Below the pieces are notes generated by a model. That model was given only the letters and a program-made list of their open reading frames with translations. It had not been told where the DNA came from and did not search any database. A program made the position numbers and the translations under genes. From Citrus sinensis (lineage: Eukaryota; Streptophyta; Magnoliopsida; Sapindales; Rutaceae): 64,000 nucleotides of DNA. Positions 22,583 to 37,000 of the stretch are shown in pieces. The DNA is taken from assembly GCF_022201045.2 (NCBI RefSeq), contig NC_068556.1:2582001-2646000 (forward strand). Direction: 5' to 3'. Positions within the stretch are counted from its first letter, which is position 1. Each line of letters begins with the position of its first letter.

Positions 22583-23924
22583 TCAAGACATGACGGTTGA
22601 GCCCGGGGAACCAGATGAGGATGCAGTGGCTTCACCTACCACTGTCTTCAGTTTCATTGCTGCACACTCAGATGAAGACCCTGATTCTGAAACATCACCA
22701 ATGTCCAAAGTGTCTGGTAGATTTTCAGAAGACTCAATAGTGTCAAACTGCAGAGAAAGAAATCCACTGTTACAATGACTGAAGGATTAAGAGACACTAA
22801 AATCTAAGCTAAATTCACAAAAGGGGAAAGGAAACGAGTACAAATGATTTAAATATGGTAGCTTCGATATACTTTCCTGACAACCTTTGACAAGTGGTCT
22901 TCTTGTCACTAAGCAAAAAGCATAGGATTTTGCTTGCAATTAAAACAAACATTTCAACATATCATATGATGCAATTGCTCACTTTTAACTACTAAAAATT
23001 GCATGAAAGCAGCAGGTATAAGACTGAGATAAATCAAATTTTAGCGTTAATCTATAGTAAAAGAGAGATAATTGAAGAGAGATGGTCGAAACTTCAAAGA
23101 AGAAAGATGTATTACTTTCAGCAGTTGTATATAGATCACAATCGTGGGAGACGCTGTTCTCCAAAACTGAAACAACACTAATGCATAAAATTAATGCCTC
23201 AATAGGGTTCAGACGAATAGCCCTCCTGCTATTACCTCCATTCATCAAGCAAGCATGAAACAACACTTCCTTGACTGCTCTTGTTTCACAAAAGAATCAG
23301 GAAAGACTTCTGCTATTTGATTAGTTTATTTTAATGAGATTGAACCATTCATTAACATGATGCATGGTGCTTGAGGTAGGCACATCAAACGGCCAACTCA
23401 TTCTCTCCGACACACCAATCCACCGGAAGAAAGATAAAGAATACATAAAAGTTCACACCACGAATCCCCTAAATGATAACTCCCAATAGTTATACATCAG
23501 CAAAGCTTACCTCAAGTTGGGTTAGCATGTCAACAGTGGCATCCAAGTCCTGATTGTTCGCCAAATAAACATCAGTGAGAGACTGATTTGATAAACCGGG
23601 AAATGACATCTGCAGATATTCCAAATCCATTTCAAATTCTTCATCCATCATCTGCTTACTTGAAGAACTATAAGAACCATGAAGAGGTTGGCTCTTCACA
23701 GTAGATCCTTCAGGATTGGGGAGTTTTTGAGCGCTCTGAGCACTGGAATCACAAGAAACTTTGCCATGATACTGTGTTACATGCCCAGGATGTGCATACC
23801 AGACATTCTCATTGCTACGCTTGAAATCTTTTGTGATAGGTTCAGTCCTATCATATGCCTCCCTTTTAGAGAGCGGTACATATGATGCTGCATACGGATT
23901 TAAAGAAGAAACTCCTGGCCTCAT
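22583..23924 (-). CDS. CTC-interacting domain protein, CID5/CID6 type (PAM2 and CUE)
   Basis: Two exons, 23924-23511 and 22747-22583, join to 192 residues. Residues 5-20 (VSSLNPYAASYVPLSK) are a PAM2 motif, which binds the MLLE/CTC domain of cytoplasmic poly(A)-binding protein. Residues about 97-138, with MDLEYLQMSFPGLSNQSL and DATVDMLTQLE, are a CUE-like ubiquitin-binding helix bundle. The Ser/Gly-rich C-terminus is conserved in the family. The start at MRPG was preferred over an in-frame ATG eight codons upstream, because relatives begin just before the PAM2 motif and a leader-intron acceptor lies nearby. The Arabidopsis counterparts CID5/IPD1 (At5g11440) and CID6 (At5g25540) occupy the same gene order. 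A role in mRNA metabolism or ubiquitin signalling is inferred. Confidence 0.9.
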
Positions 23925-24888
23925 TGCTTCACTCAGAAACAAGGACAAAGAATCAGTTTCAATTTAAAAATACTTATGCACGTGGCACAAATTCCAAGCA
24001 TATAACCTGCCACTTGCCACCAACTAAATACATGAACCTCATTTCATAAATAAAAAACCTTGCAGCCTGTTAATTGTTAGAATATATATCCCACTCAGAA
24101 ATAGAACCGAGGCAAGCAGCCACAACACAAAGATTCTCTGAATCAATTAGTCAAATATGTCAAGTCATGACTAAAAACAAATAACCACAAAAAACTTCTG
24201 CCACTCGTCATGCTTTTCTCCAGAAAGAGGAAAAGGATGTTTTCATATCTGTGGCATGATCTGGAACAAGCCTAGTCATAGCAAGGAACTAGTAAAGCTC
24301 AAATCAAATTCATACTCTAATCTATATCATATGCTTCTCTAATAACATAATGACAATGAGACTATCTTCAGGTGCATCGACAAGTACTTTTCTAGTCTAA
24401 TTGACAATGTTTGGATGAAATAGACAAAGGCAACTCAGGATCAAACACAACCGCGATGTGCTTTCTGGAGAAGCACTTACTGCCACATCAAGTGCTTTCG
24501 CAGCGAATTGCCCCCAAAAGCAACCCTAACAATGAATATAACCAGATTAACCTAATTTCAGGACTATTTTCAAGCATGTTTTTATGGTTGTTTCAACTTT
24601 ACTTCACTCGTTTTCATGTATTAGCGGTTAATTCCAACATATCAACATAATCAAAACATTAAAAAGATAAATTATCAAATTAAAAAATCGATATGAATCT
24701 ACGAATAATTCAATTAAAAAAACACACTTGATCAAATTAAAAAAAAAAGAAGAAGAAAGAAACTATTAAATCGAAACTTATTTCAGACACAAACAATCAA
24801 TCACGACAATACTATTACATCAAACGATTATAACGCGATAAGTATGATCGCAATAGTGGAAATAAAACAAAATTATAAAATAGTTTAC

Positions 24889-25012
24889 CAAATCTGAATA
24901 TGCGAAAGGCTGATGATGATCGAAGAGATCTGAAGAAATGGCGAGAAAAAGTTAATAATAGATGAGGGAGGTTTAGCCTTTGGAGTAACAAAAAGAGCAA
25001 AGACGTTTACTT
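24889..25012 (-). other. Probable 5' leader exon of the CID gene
   Basis: On the minus strand, sequence up to CAGATTTG is followed by a good donor GTAAACT (GT at 24888-24887). An intron of about 950 bp would end just upstream of the start codon near 23930. The outer boundary is a guess. Confidence 0.4.
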
Positions 25013-26056
25013 GAACATCGAGCGTTATGGGTTCCGTTTGGAAACACGATTATTTTATCCTAACACTCATCAAAGGCTCAGCGTGAGCCAGCTTCAAATT
25101 CATTCCTCTTGCCAGCGTGGCAATGTTTAATTTATTGCTTAACAAACCCTTATAAATATTATCATTAAGGTCCTCTTTTTTAATATTAATCGTGAGTAAG
25201 GAGAGTAATTTAGAAACACAAACACAATAACCTTAGTATTTTGAAATCAATCCAATTCCCTCAACCAAATTGTGTTGTAATACCATTGTGAACTTGTATC
25301 TCTCTTTCTATTACAGGCTTCAATTTACTATGCTATCACAAGTATAAATTTCTTAATCTATTGTAGGCTTACATATATATTGCACTGTTAATTTGAAATT
25401 CTTACTTTACATTAAACACACATTAATTTCATACAATATACTTGAATTTCTCATTTTTATTGTGAGTTGATATTTTTTATCCCAGGATAATATGCATTTT
25501 TTTTTTCCGTTATGAACTTAAAGTACTTACCCTTAGTAGAGTTCATTTTCTAACCTCATCATAATCACATTTTAAAAGTATAAGCTTAAATTTTCATGAC
25601 TCACTATAATGTCAAAATTCATTATAAATTATTATTTTTATTTTAGACATGATATTATATCATTTATTTCTATCTTAATTTAAAGAGATGATTATCCCAA
25701 AAGATATACCTTTAAAAAAATAATTTATTACACGTTTTATTTTATTTGTTGCATTTTAATATAATAACAATGAAAGATATGGTAAAGGACGTAAAAAGCT
25801 TTTTATAGTTCATTTGACTGTCAGAGCTTGTTTGGTGTAACGACAGATTGGTTAACGAACAATTTTATTTTGAGAGAGGCTAATGAACAACTATATTTGG
25901 ATTAATTTTTCTGTCTTCTAAAATAATTTAAATAAAATAATAACAAAAATGATGGGTCTAGATGCAAATATGCCACATCCGAGTTTTACAGTAAATGCTA
26001 AAATAACTAAAAAAACGATTTACAAAATCCTCGTGGATGAGACTACCGTCACAATA
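25013..26056. other. Divergent promoter region between CID and PPD5
   Basis: AT-rich spacer between two genes transcribed away from each other. No gene, repeat family or strong regulatory motif was identified. The last 100 bases probably contain the PPD5 leader. Confidence 0.4.
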
Positions 26057-29000
26057 ATGGTGCTTCTCTCTCCCTCTCTTTCTCTCCCCCGTCTTCATTT
26101 CATCAGGTTGTCTCTCGTCTCATGCATGCATTTAATGTTTTTCTTTTATTTGATTTTGTTTTTATTTATTTATTTTGTAAATGGTGTATTGTGGTGGCTA
26201 GCAGAAACCATCGGGGCAGCATTGTGCAAGGCCAGAAGAATTGCAGATTAAACAACAAGGCAATAGTGTGTTCGTGTGCATCTTCAAAACCCATTCAACA
26301 AAATGGATTTTGCAGAAGGGATTTAGTTCTCTTTGGTCTGTCTTCCTCGTTATCTCTGGGCTTCCCAACTCCAGGTATATAAGCTTATTGTTCACTTGTT
26401 TGGCTTATCTTCATTGTTGTTGTTATTACTTATCATTGTTTAAATTTCAGTGTCTTTAGTTTGAACTTACTATATGTTTGCTGATGATGTGTGCACTGAA
26501 AAAGATTATTTGGGCAATTCTCTTTGGAAAGAATAGGCAATATAGTACATGGAATTTGCCTAAAAGAATGACTGAAATTCATATGGTGATGGTAAATTTT
26601 CTTGCATCAGTAGTTCGAAAGCTCATATGCAGTTACCTATGTTGATTGTATGTATAAAATGATGGAACAGAGCGAACAGGAACAGAATATTGGCCTATAT
26701 TGGTATGGCCGGAATTCATATTTATTTGGAATGACATATCATTTGAAACTCATATTTTAATGTGAAGCATCGAGTTCAGTTATATCTTGATCTAATAGGA
26801 TCGACATGTTGCAATAACCTGCTCAATTGAGAATATTGATTCAGAACATGTGGAGCCCAGAGATACATGCCTGTCTATTGTTATTTGACTTAACTTTGAG
26901 CTATGTCACCATGGTACATTCCTTACGGTGAATAAGAGAAAGAGATTTTGGCCGATCTACTCACATTCTTTGTCAGGATTGCATTTAGTTGCACCTTTTT
27001 GTGTGTGTTCTTGTAGAAATGATGTTTGGAGGTCCCCAGTCATTTTCTTTTACAGAACCCAATATTTGTTACTCTTCATGATTTTAGTTCAGTCAGTTCT
27101 TGCTTTCCAAAGCATATACAACTCGCGGGTGTCAGAATATTCAATTTTCATTCTATTGTTAACCATGTTCCATTTTATGCTGTCAGAGATCTGGCTGGAA
27201 ACATTGTTATCAAGTGATTCTCCAGCAATCATCTTGGTTACACATGATGCTATCATGTTAAATTTATGATTATTCTTATCTTGATCTTTGCTTGATTTTA
27301 TCATCTCTCAAATATTATACTAATCATGTTGCAGGATCCGTTGCTGGAGAGGATGTAAAAATGGCTTCATTTGTTGATGAAATAAATGCTTACACTTATT
27401 TGTACCCAATGGAGTTGCCATCTAAGAAGTTCCTCTTTAAATGGTTGGTTTCCTACAATGGGATTAAATTTGGCATGACTTGCTGCATTTTCTCTTTATT
27501 GTACATTCGGACTGCTAGCTCCTAGTCAGCAAATATGTTCACTTACTTTCACAGTCAATGGAACAATTCAATAATATTCAAAAGATTTTTCTTATGACGT
27601 AGTGTAGACAATTACTATTTTCTGCTATATTATTTATGCAAAGGCAAACGGTTTTGTTCCTTATTTCTTGTGCATTAATTTGAAGGGTGGAATCCAGAAA
27701 GCCAGAACGCTATTCATCAGCTGCTCCACTGTCACGTAAGTTTCACCGTTATGTCTCTATTTGGTATTAGAATGGTGAAATTTCAACCAGATTGCCACTT
27801 TCATGAGCACTTATTTCTCCTTCCTAAGTTTAGCTGAAGCTTCTAAATTTGAATATGATACAGCTAATGCCCGATTGCGGATCGTGTCTGAGCGTGTTGA
27901 CATTATTGATAATCTCATCATTTCTGTTACGGTAACTTCTGACATAGTCATACACATGATGAATCCTTACCCTCTGATTATCTCTTCAAGTTCTATAAAT
28001 TTATAACATTTATTTCAGATAGGTCCCCCAAATGTTCAGTTCTTGAAATCAAAGGACAAAAGTACGTGGAATGCAAAAGATGTTGCTGATTCTGTTTTGT
28101 CTGACAAGTCTGCATTGGTAATAAATCATACTCTGTTTTGGACTACAGGCACAAACAGTGTGCTAAATAAGTTTTAATGCAATTCTAGATTTGTTGACCC
28201 AGTTATACTTTGAAACTTCACTACTTCCTGTAGTATAAATCCAATGCGAAACTTTAACTCAAAGAGATAATCTCCACTCTTCCAAGCTCGTCCAATCATA
28301 TGTACTCATAATATAGGTTTTAAAATAGCCCATGTAGAGCTTACTTAGATTCTCTTTCCTCCAATGATTAAGACCTTGGAGCAATGCTAGTTTAACAAGC
28401 AACATTCTTCTGCAGCGAGTCACCTCAAGTCAGCGAATGGCTGAGAGTTCTGTTCTTGATGCCCATACTAGTAAAGTAAGCTCAAAACCCTTGCTTCAAG
28501 TTTTCTTATATGAACTGAGTTCAATTCTTAATAAAATGTTTTACACAGTTGAACAACTTCAGTTTTACCTAGCAAATACAGTTACATAAGCATATAGTTG
28601 ATATCTACGTTTCTGTGCGTGCATATGAAACTAGTTTCCTATTCTTATTTTTGTTTTTTCCTCTTCAGGTTGATGGTGAGCCATACTGGTTTTATGAATA
28701 TCTTATTCGCAAATCACCAACAAATCTTGTAAATTTTTTTTTCTTTGTCTTCAATAGAAAGTCATAATGGAAAGATTTGCATACTTTTACTGATCGTTGA
28801 CACCCTAATGCAATGGCAGGGTCAGGAACCAAACCTTTATCGACATTATGTTGCTTCAACCGCCGAGCGAGAAGGTATGATCATAACATGTTTTCAGCTT
28901 TTAACTCCATTTATTAGTAAGTACTGCCTTTGAAGAGATCTCTAATTGCATATTAAGACTGCTTGAGAGCTTATGAATTCTGATTATTTTAGATTTAAAA

Positions 29001-29475
29001 GAATTAAAAAGCTCACCCATTGATAAGTTATCTGGGTTTATTAGCCAAAAAATTTTAACACTGTGGAGAAAAGAGAGAATGTTTGGCTCATTTCTGGGTG
29101 CCAGTTTTTGACACTGCTGATGTATTATTGAACACTTGCGCAACTAAAGACATACAGCTTATTTCTTGCGGGACTCTCTCTTTTATACTCTCTGACATCT
29201 CATCCCATTCTGAATTGTGAAAATCTATCGCAGGTTATCTTTATTCTATAAGTGCTTCAACGCTCGGCAAGCAGTGGGACGAGGTCTCTCTCTTTCTTTC
29301 AACACGTGCACACACGCACAAATGTAATAATAAGTATCTGAGACAAACTAAAGATCACGTTTATGTGATGATGCAGATGGGACCTTTCTTGGAAAAATCT
29401 GTTGCCTCATTTCACCTTCTGCCTCCCACAGATGACTATGTTCCTCCATACAAAGATCCATGGAGATTTTGGTGA
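26057..29475 (+). CDS. PPD5: PsbP domain-containing protein 5, thylakoid lumen
   Basis: Eleven exons: 26057-26106, 26202-26374, 27335-27443, 27686-27735, 27864-27931, 28019-28117, 28416-28475, 28669-28728, 28820-28874, 29234-29283 and 29377-29475. They join to 290 residues with consistent phases. The N-terminus is a Ser/Leu-rich plastid transit peptide, followed by a twin-arginine lumen signal (RRDLVLFGLSSSLSLGFPTP). The mature part is a PsbP/Mog1-like fold, with KMASFVDEINAYTYLYP near the start and PPYKDPWRFW at the C-terminus. It matches Arabidopsis PPD5 (At5g11450), a lumenal PsbP relative that is not a core oxygen-evolving subunit; mutants are reported to have developmental defects. Its position beside the CID gene matches Arabidopsis. 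Confidence 0.92.
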
Positions 29476-31092
29476 CAAGAATTTTCTTTCCCCCCCCACC
29501 CCCCCCCCCCCCCCCCCCACAATATTCCCTCCCCCTTTCCCCGTATTAAGGGTGTAAACTTATTTAAGTTTTATGTATTAGCCTCTTTTTTTTTTCTTTT
29601 TTTTTGCTTTTAGCTTTGATGGTGAGCTGCTACAGTGATTGAACTCCGCAGCCTGTCTCATTGAGTCATGCAGGTAAATTATATTAAAATTTTGGAAAAA
29701 TGGAAAAAAAAAAAAAATGCATTGGAGACAATGCTTCCAGTCATCTAGGAAAAAACTATTGCCATCTCGTTCACTGTTAGTGAATGACTTGATGTTTATG
29801 AATATTTCAAAAGAACGCATCTTCCATAAATTATTGAAGGACGACTTGTCATCCTTATAATTTTGGCAAGCCACTTGTAACTAGTGCAGAAAATATATAT
29901 TTATTCATTTAACTGCTTACAATTCCACCGAAAAAACAATTCCAAACTTGATATACCAAATTAATTAATTACTAAAATATACGTTTAATTATATCAACTT
30001 TGGGTGTATACTTTATTTGAATTGAATTTAAATTTCTGAACACGACCACTTCTCTCTTCATAATCCTCTTATGGGCATGCAGGGGTTTTTCTTTTCCCCA
30101 AACATTAAGGGTAGATTTTGCATGTTTTCGAATCAAATATTCGCTTGCGCCATAACTAAGCTACTTAAAGCAAGATAATGGACAAATTTATTCTAATATT
30201 TGTAGATCAAAATACAATATTTTTAAAAAATAAATTATTTTTGGATTTTTATTATTAAGATTGTCAAATATTAGTGGTAATAATCGACATCTTTCTTTGG
30301 CCTTAGGTCGTTTCGAAATGCGAGTGAAGTTTTAGTGGCGCGAATACACCATCGCAAGCAATCAAAGATTTCATCCGAACGAACGACAGACCCATATGTG
30401 AGCGACTGCGAGATAAGGTTATTTCCGTCATTTTAAAATAATTCCCGTGGCATTTCCGCCCATAAGCAGTCAGAAGAATACCGCTCTTCTCCTGCCAGTT
30501 CCAGAATCCCAGCTCCCTCCCACCCCGAAACACAAAACAAAACTCCAACAACACACGCAAACGCAATCAGCTATTATTTCGAAACTCGAAAGCAAAGCCA
30601 CGCCAAGCCAAGCCAAGCAACCATCAAGTTTTCAAACAAAACAAATCTAACACACATTCTCGCACCTTCTCTATTATGCTCTCTACCATCTGTATAGGTA
30701 AATTAATTCTACTCATAATTTTCTCAGTTTTTTTTGTTTCAAATTGTTATCAATTTAATTATTTGGGGCTATGAATTGCTGAACTTGTAGTAACTTTTTC
30801 AAATATTTTTAATTCCGTGTAATTTAGGCGGTAAAAGAATAAATGCCAAAATTACTTATGTTATGCTGCTTTTTCTTTGAGACAATTAAATAAACGCTTT
30901 GTTGTTATCTTAATTTTCTACCTTTTCTCAGATGCATAATTTTTACCAATTTGTGTTATAATGCGATTTCTCTATTCTCTTAGGGATCAAATGTTTGGCT
31001 ATCCTGCGATAATTGAATTGTTAGGGGACTAAGAACGGGGTTCTTAGTCCCCATCAGATGAGTTGTGGAGTTAGCTTATAAATTCACTCATA
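29476..31092. other. PPD5 3' flank and TIC236 upstream region
   Basis: It starts with the PPD5 3' untranslated region, containing C runs (20 C at 29499-29518). AT-rich spacer follows. From about 30480 to 30697 a C/A-rich stretch ending at a donor (TATAG/GTAAAT) looks like a first, non-coding TIC236 exon, with a leader intron before the start codon at 31093. Confidence 0.45.
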
Positions 31093-34000
31093 ATGAGTGG
31101 GAAACTTCACTGTCCATTTCTTGGAAATGTAGTGTATAGCTCTTTAAATGGTAGAAACTCTGGCAATCGTCTTTATTTGGATAGGGGGAAATGTGCGAGA
31201 AGGGTATCTCACAAGTGTAAGTGTGAGAAAAACCAGAATGATTGGATAATGCAAGCGGTTAGGTTTTCACATTTTTGTGGGAAAAATGTAGAGCTATTGA
31301 GGAAATCCATTGGGTCAAGGAATGGTTTGGTGGTGAGTTGTGTGAAAGAACCCTTTGTGCGGAGTAAGGCTCTGGTGAAGTCATTGGAACCATTGTGGAA
31401 AGAGGGTTTGTTATTAGTGAGGTGTTCTATTATCATGGCTGTAGTATCTGGGGTGTGCTTATTGGTTTGGTATGGGCAAAGAAAAGCAAAGAGTTTTATT
31501 GAGACCAAGCTTTTGCCCTCTGTTTGTTCAATGCTTAGTGAATATATCCAGCGTGATATTGATTTTGGTAAGGTTCGAAGAGTTTCACCTTTGAGCATTA
31601 CTTTGGAGTCATGCTCTATTGGGCCTCATAGCGAGGAGTTTTCATGTGGTGAGGTACATACTATGAAACTTCGTGTTCACCCCTTTGCTAGTTTGAGGAG
31701 GGGAAAGATAGTGATTGATGCTGTCTTGTCTCATCCAACAGTATTAATTGCACAAAAGAAGGATTTTTCTTGGTTAGGGTTACCCTCATCTGAAGGTGGT
31801 GGTCTGCAGAGGCACTTCTCCACCGAAGAAGGGATTGATTATCGTACCAAAACCAGGAGGCTTGCGAGAGAGGAAGCAACTGATCGCTGGTACAGAGATA
31901 GGGATGGTATGGCTCGGGAAGCTGCAGTGGTAGGTTATATTGTTTCTGAGAATAGTTCATGCCAACTCGAGGATGAAGCTTTGCGGGAGGCAAGTCATTC
32001 AACAAAACTAGCTATCTCTGAGAATTTTAAATGCATGGATGATAAGATGCATTGGGGAGATCATCATTGCATGGACACAGGTGTTGATTACGATATGAAG
32101 CATGCAGAGTTGGAGAGATCGTTTGGTGTCAAGATTCCTGGATCAGGACTAAGGTTCTGGTCTAAAGCGATAAAAGGACCAAAAAAGCACAAGTTTAAGA
32201 AAGTAAATGGAAGTGATATGTCCGTAGCTGGTGTTACTGCCAAAAGACGAATCCTTGAGCGTAGTGCATTTGCAGCACAAGCATATTTCCAGGGTCTAGT
32301 ACAAGGGAAGTCCGATGAACCTTCTCAGACATCTGCAAATGATGATGTATTGAACTTTGACAACATTTTGGTGAAAAGTGAGGGAGATACTAGTGCTGGC
32401 ACTTATTCCGATGTGACTAGTCATCAAGATCGGTTACTGGCTGATAATTTGAATGGAAAACAACAGGAGGATGCAAAAGTTCATCATCTTACTGCTAACA
32501 AAAATGTCCATGGCTTGTTAAATGAATTTGATTTCATACGTGATCCATTCCTTATGACTGTAGGTAGACTTAGTGGAGTTAGAAAGGTCAGGGACAATTT
32601 GCTATCTGCTCCTAGTATTGTAGGAACGGAGACAAATAGTTGTAGTGTAAAGGGTGAGGACTTGGCAGGTGGTGATGTAAATAAATGTATGGATAACAAT
32701 TCACCTGAGAGTCAAGGGGTATGTGCATCTCAGATTTCAACTTCCATAAATTCTGAGCCTCAGGATGCAATGTTTGATTCAATTTCCATTTGGCCGCTTG
32801 GCTTGAAATCAAGCTTACTCTCTTTTTGGGGAAATGTGAGGGAATTATTGTCTACTTTTTTGGCTCCATTTAAGGAGTTGAAGTCAGGTGTGGCACCAAA
32901 TGTTGAAGATGTTGTTGCAGAACTTGTTGATGGGGTATATATAGTGCAGAATGAAGGAATCGTGAAGATGCTTCCGTTTGTACTGGATTCTGTTCATTTC
33001 AAAGGCGGAACACTAATGTTGCTTGCATACGGTGATAGGGAGCCTAGGTGAGAACCATTATTAGTTCATACTCTTGCTGTTCAATTGTGAATACAAAATT
33101 TTGTTTTCTGTTGCTGAACACTTGAACATTGCTTAACGTATTCAGTTAACCAGTTTCACTTAATGCAATTTTCCACTATTCGTTCATGGAATCTTATAAT
33201 TAGGTGATTTGCAGGTTGAGGTTCAAATGTTTGACTGCAGGTCTAGTTAGACAATGTCATGCAAATGTAAGAGTATTTATCAATTTGGAAAAGAAGAAAT
33301 CTGAATATTCAAATAATGATTTGAGTTATTCTGTTAAAAAAATGAATATAAAATAAAGAAAAACTATTTCTCAAGTAACCTTGTTATCTGATTATATTTG
33401 TTGTGAGAATAATGGTCTGTGCATAATCAATTTGAAAGATGCGGTAGATTATTTCTACAACTATCCAATAGCCGTTGCATTGTAGATGTCATTTTTAATG
33501 CATTTTAACAGAGTTTTGAGATTATTTAAGACTGGCAGATTGGCAGATTTGGAGGGATTAATGATTTGGTTTTTGAATTTTACAAAAGTGAGGATCCATG
33601 TATGTTATTCTGTTGAATAAAAAATGTGGCAATCAATGTTAAACTCAATCTGGTAGTTAGAGATTTAATTCCCTTCTTTTTATTCCATAGCCTAGTTCTA
33701 CTAATGTTAATTTCTAGTAAATTAATGAAAGAAATCCTTCATTTGGCCATAACCCAAAACTTCAAAAGTTGGGTATTGTCGGCCCTTCTAATACAGTGCT
33801 CTTGAAATTCTCAAACTTGCGGGAAAAGTTCGTGGAGCCTTCCCTTTAATTAAAGAGTCAATCATTATACTTCTCCATTCCTCTATTTCTAGTTATCAAA
33901 AGCTGTCGAAGTTTAGAGCATGGAAATATATTGCTTATTTTTCTCAGTCTGTTGAATTGAGGGTGATAATAGTAATTATCTATGCATAGACCTGTATATA

Positions 34001-37000
34001 TGGACTTTCCTATTGTTTTCTGTATGTTGTGGCTCTCCCTTTTTCCCTATCTGGTGTGTATCTCCCTACCCTGCTAATTTACTCTGTAATTATGTACTGG
34101 TTTAATGTGTGTATCATATATTTTTTTCTACTGTCCATGCATGTTGAATTTTAATGCTTATCCTCTGTCTTTAGTTTAAACAACATCAAGCTAGTTGAAG
34201 ATGGGTTCAAAACATATTGTTTTCAGTAAGCTATGCGCTTACTTTGATTTTCTCATCTGCATTCACTGTCTAGAGAGATGGAGAATGCCAGTGGACATGT
34301 GAAGTTTCAGAATCACTATGGCCGAGTGCATGTACAAGTAAGTGGCAACTGTAAGATGTGGAGATCAGATACAATTTCTGGCGATGGTGGCTGGTTGTCT
34401 GCTGATGTTTTTGTAGACAGTATAGAGCAGCAATGGCATGGAAATTTGAAAATTATGAATTTATTTGTTCCGGTAAGGTATAGTGTGAGTGTGATGTATA
34501 ATTAGAATTGCTAAGCATTTGTTGCTGCAACCTAGATGATTGATATTTTATTGTATCTTGTGCTGTGTTTGTCCTCTTTATGCAGCTTTTTGAAAGGATT
34601 CTAGAAATTCCAATAATGTGGTCCAAGGGGAGAGCTACTGGTGAGGTGCTTTTCTGACTCCATTTAGTTGATTTTTTCCCCCTACAGTTTCAGACCTATG
34701 TCAGAAAGAAGCTTAAGTTTAGATCTTATGGAGGAGCCGTAGTGATACTTCTATTTGGAGTTCTTTCATATGCATTCACTCCTATGTCAAAGCTGATATG
34801 GGAATTATCGTTTTTTTCTGTTTGTTATGGTCTTGCTTTGTTTTGTTCTGCCATTTTATCTGACTTTGGTGTTTCAGAAATCTCTTGTTGATTATGCGAG
34901 ATCGACAATTTTGATATCTGCGCATGTTTTTCTTCTAAAAATGCATGCTAGTCGGTCATATTTTGCTTTTGAAAACTGCAACCATGCTAAATGAGATCTA
35001 AATCTCTTGGATGGTTAGTTGTTACAAAAGCTGAGGCTTATGCTATAAACATTCTTCAGATGATTTTGGAGAAATGGTATTTCATATCTACCTTGTTAAA
35101 GTCTTTGTACTAGATTTATTGCCTCTTTCCAACCAGCTATTACATTGTATCTCTTTCTGGATTATGTATAGTCTGCTCACGTCGGGATGTTGGTGGATCT
35201 AAATCATTAGTTTCAACAGCAAACATCCTCAACAAGTCATGCAGATATTCGATGTTCTTGATTTTTTTTTCTTTTTTTCTACTCCACGAGGATATTTCTT
35301 TTTGTAATTTGCTTTGAGTTTTCTCTTTACCGCAAGTCGATGAGAAAGCTCAAAATTTGCTAAAATATTGCATGTCCTGGCCAATTTTTCAGTTGCCTTT
35401 CTCATTTTGTACCTTTACTTTTCGCAGGTTCACTTATGCATGTCCACGGGGGAAACATTTCCAAGTCTTCATGGACAACTTGACATAACAGGATTGGCCT
35501 TTCGAATATTTGATGCCCCATCTTCGTTTTCTGTATGTCCCTTTCCATTTCTTCTCAAATGTTTGCCTCCTTCCCTCTCCGTAAAGATATCTCTTGCAGT
35601 GTATATAATTGTAATTTTTCAGTAATAGTTGTATAGAAGAAAGGTTATTTTGTTGGGTAACTGATTCATGGTGGCTTTAGGGGCTTGTTTTTAAAGGCCA
35701 TTTTAGGTACAAGTCAGTGCACGAATGTGATGGCAAGATGCAAATATATATTGAAGCAATTTTAATATCTTTATTCTCCTTAAAGTTATTTGGTCTCTCT
35801 AATGCTTAAGGGGCACAAGAGTCATATATTGATAATGTCGTTCTCTTAAAGACACTGAGTGTGGGTATGGGTAGAGGTAACTTCATGGACAGGAAGAGAA
35901 TCTATTATCAGGGATGTACTTTGGGTGTCCTGTGAACTGTGAAGAAAGGATAGAACTTGCTGCTAGTACGAAGAAATTCTTTTTTCAGGGCCAGCTTTTT
36001 ATTATTGGAAATGGGGAGCTATGAGATAGCACTATCTCTTAAGAATATTTTACCTATTACAAAGAAATTTGCTGGCCCTTGTTCTTTTTTGATCATCTTG
36101 CTTTCATCTGATTGCTTTTATGTTTATGCTATGCGCTAGCTCAAAATGATATATGTATTCTGAAATGTGAAATCATTGTAGTCAGTCTATCATATCAAGC
36201 ATGGTTAGAGGTTTTGAATATTTTATTGTATTATGTGACTTTCTCGCAGGATATTTCAACAAGTTTATGTTTCCGTGGTCAAAGAATATTCCTACACAAT
36301 GCAAGTGGCTGGTTTGGCAGTGTTCCTTTGGAAGCTTCAGGAGATTTTGGCATTCATCCTGAGGAAGGGGAGTTTCATCTGATGTGCCAGGTGTCTATTA
36401 CTACATTTGATTGAATGTGAATGACTTAACATATAGGTTTCAAACTGAATTTGATTCTGCAGAATGTATTTGTGTCATTCAGATCAGTGTTTGACTTGAT
36501 CATTCTAAGCTTCTATAATTACTTTGAACTATGTGGAATGTAACAAATGAGGGGCACTTAAGTAAGTGTTATTTTCTTCTCATAGAATATCAATTCTAAT
36601 TCCTGGCATTTCCTTTGAGGTTAAACCAGCAGCTGGCAGTATTTTTTTTCAAATTTTTTTCTTACAGCTTTCAGCTTATCTATTAATATGTTTATCATAC
36701 TGAATTTCCAGGTTCCTTGTGTGGAAGTAAATGCTTTGATGAGAACTTTCAAGATGAAGCCTTTGCTGTTCCCAGTATGTTAATTACTTAATTTGAGTCT
36801 GTCTGGGTTCCTATCTGCAATTTTATTTGCTATTTGTACAAAACCTGATAGTTAGGTCCTATTATATCTTATTTACCTCTCCTAGGAATATAGTAATCTC
36901 AATTCATCTTTACAATTTTCATTTTGTTTTTAACCTATAAGTAAGTTATTAAATGGTCCCTATTTTCACATTCTTCCTTTTTCTTTACTGAATGCAGTTG

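Noticed and set aside
23925-23948. Upstream in-frame ATG giving eight extra residues on the CID protein
   Set aside because: Family members start directly before the PAM2 motif, and a splice acceptor for a leader intron probably lies between the two ATGs.
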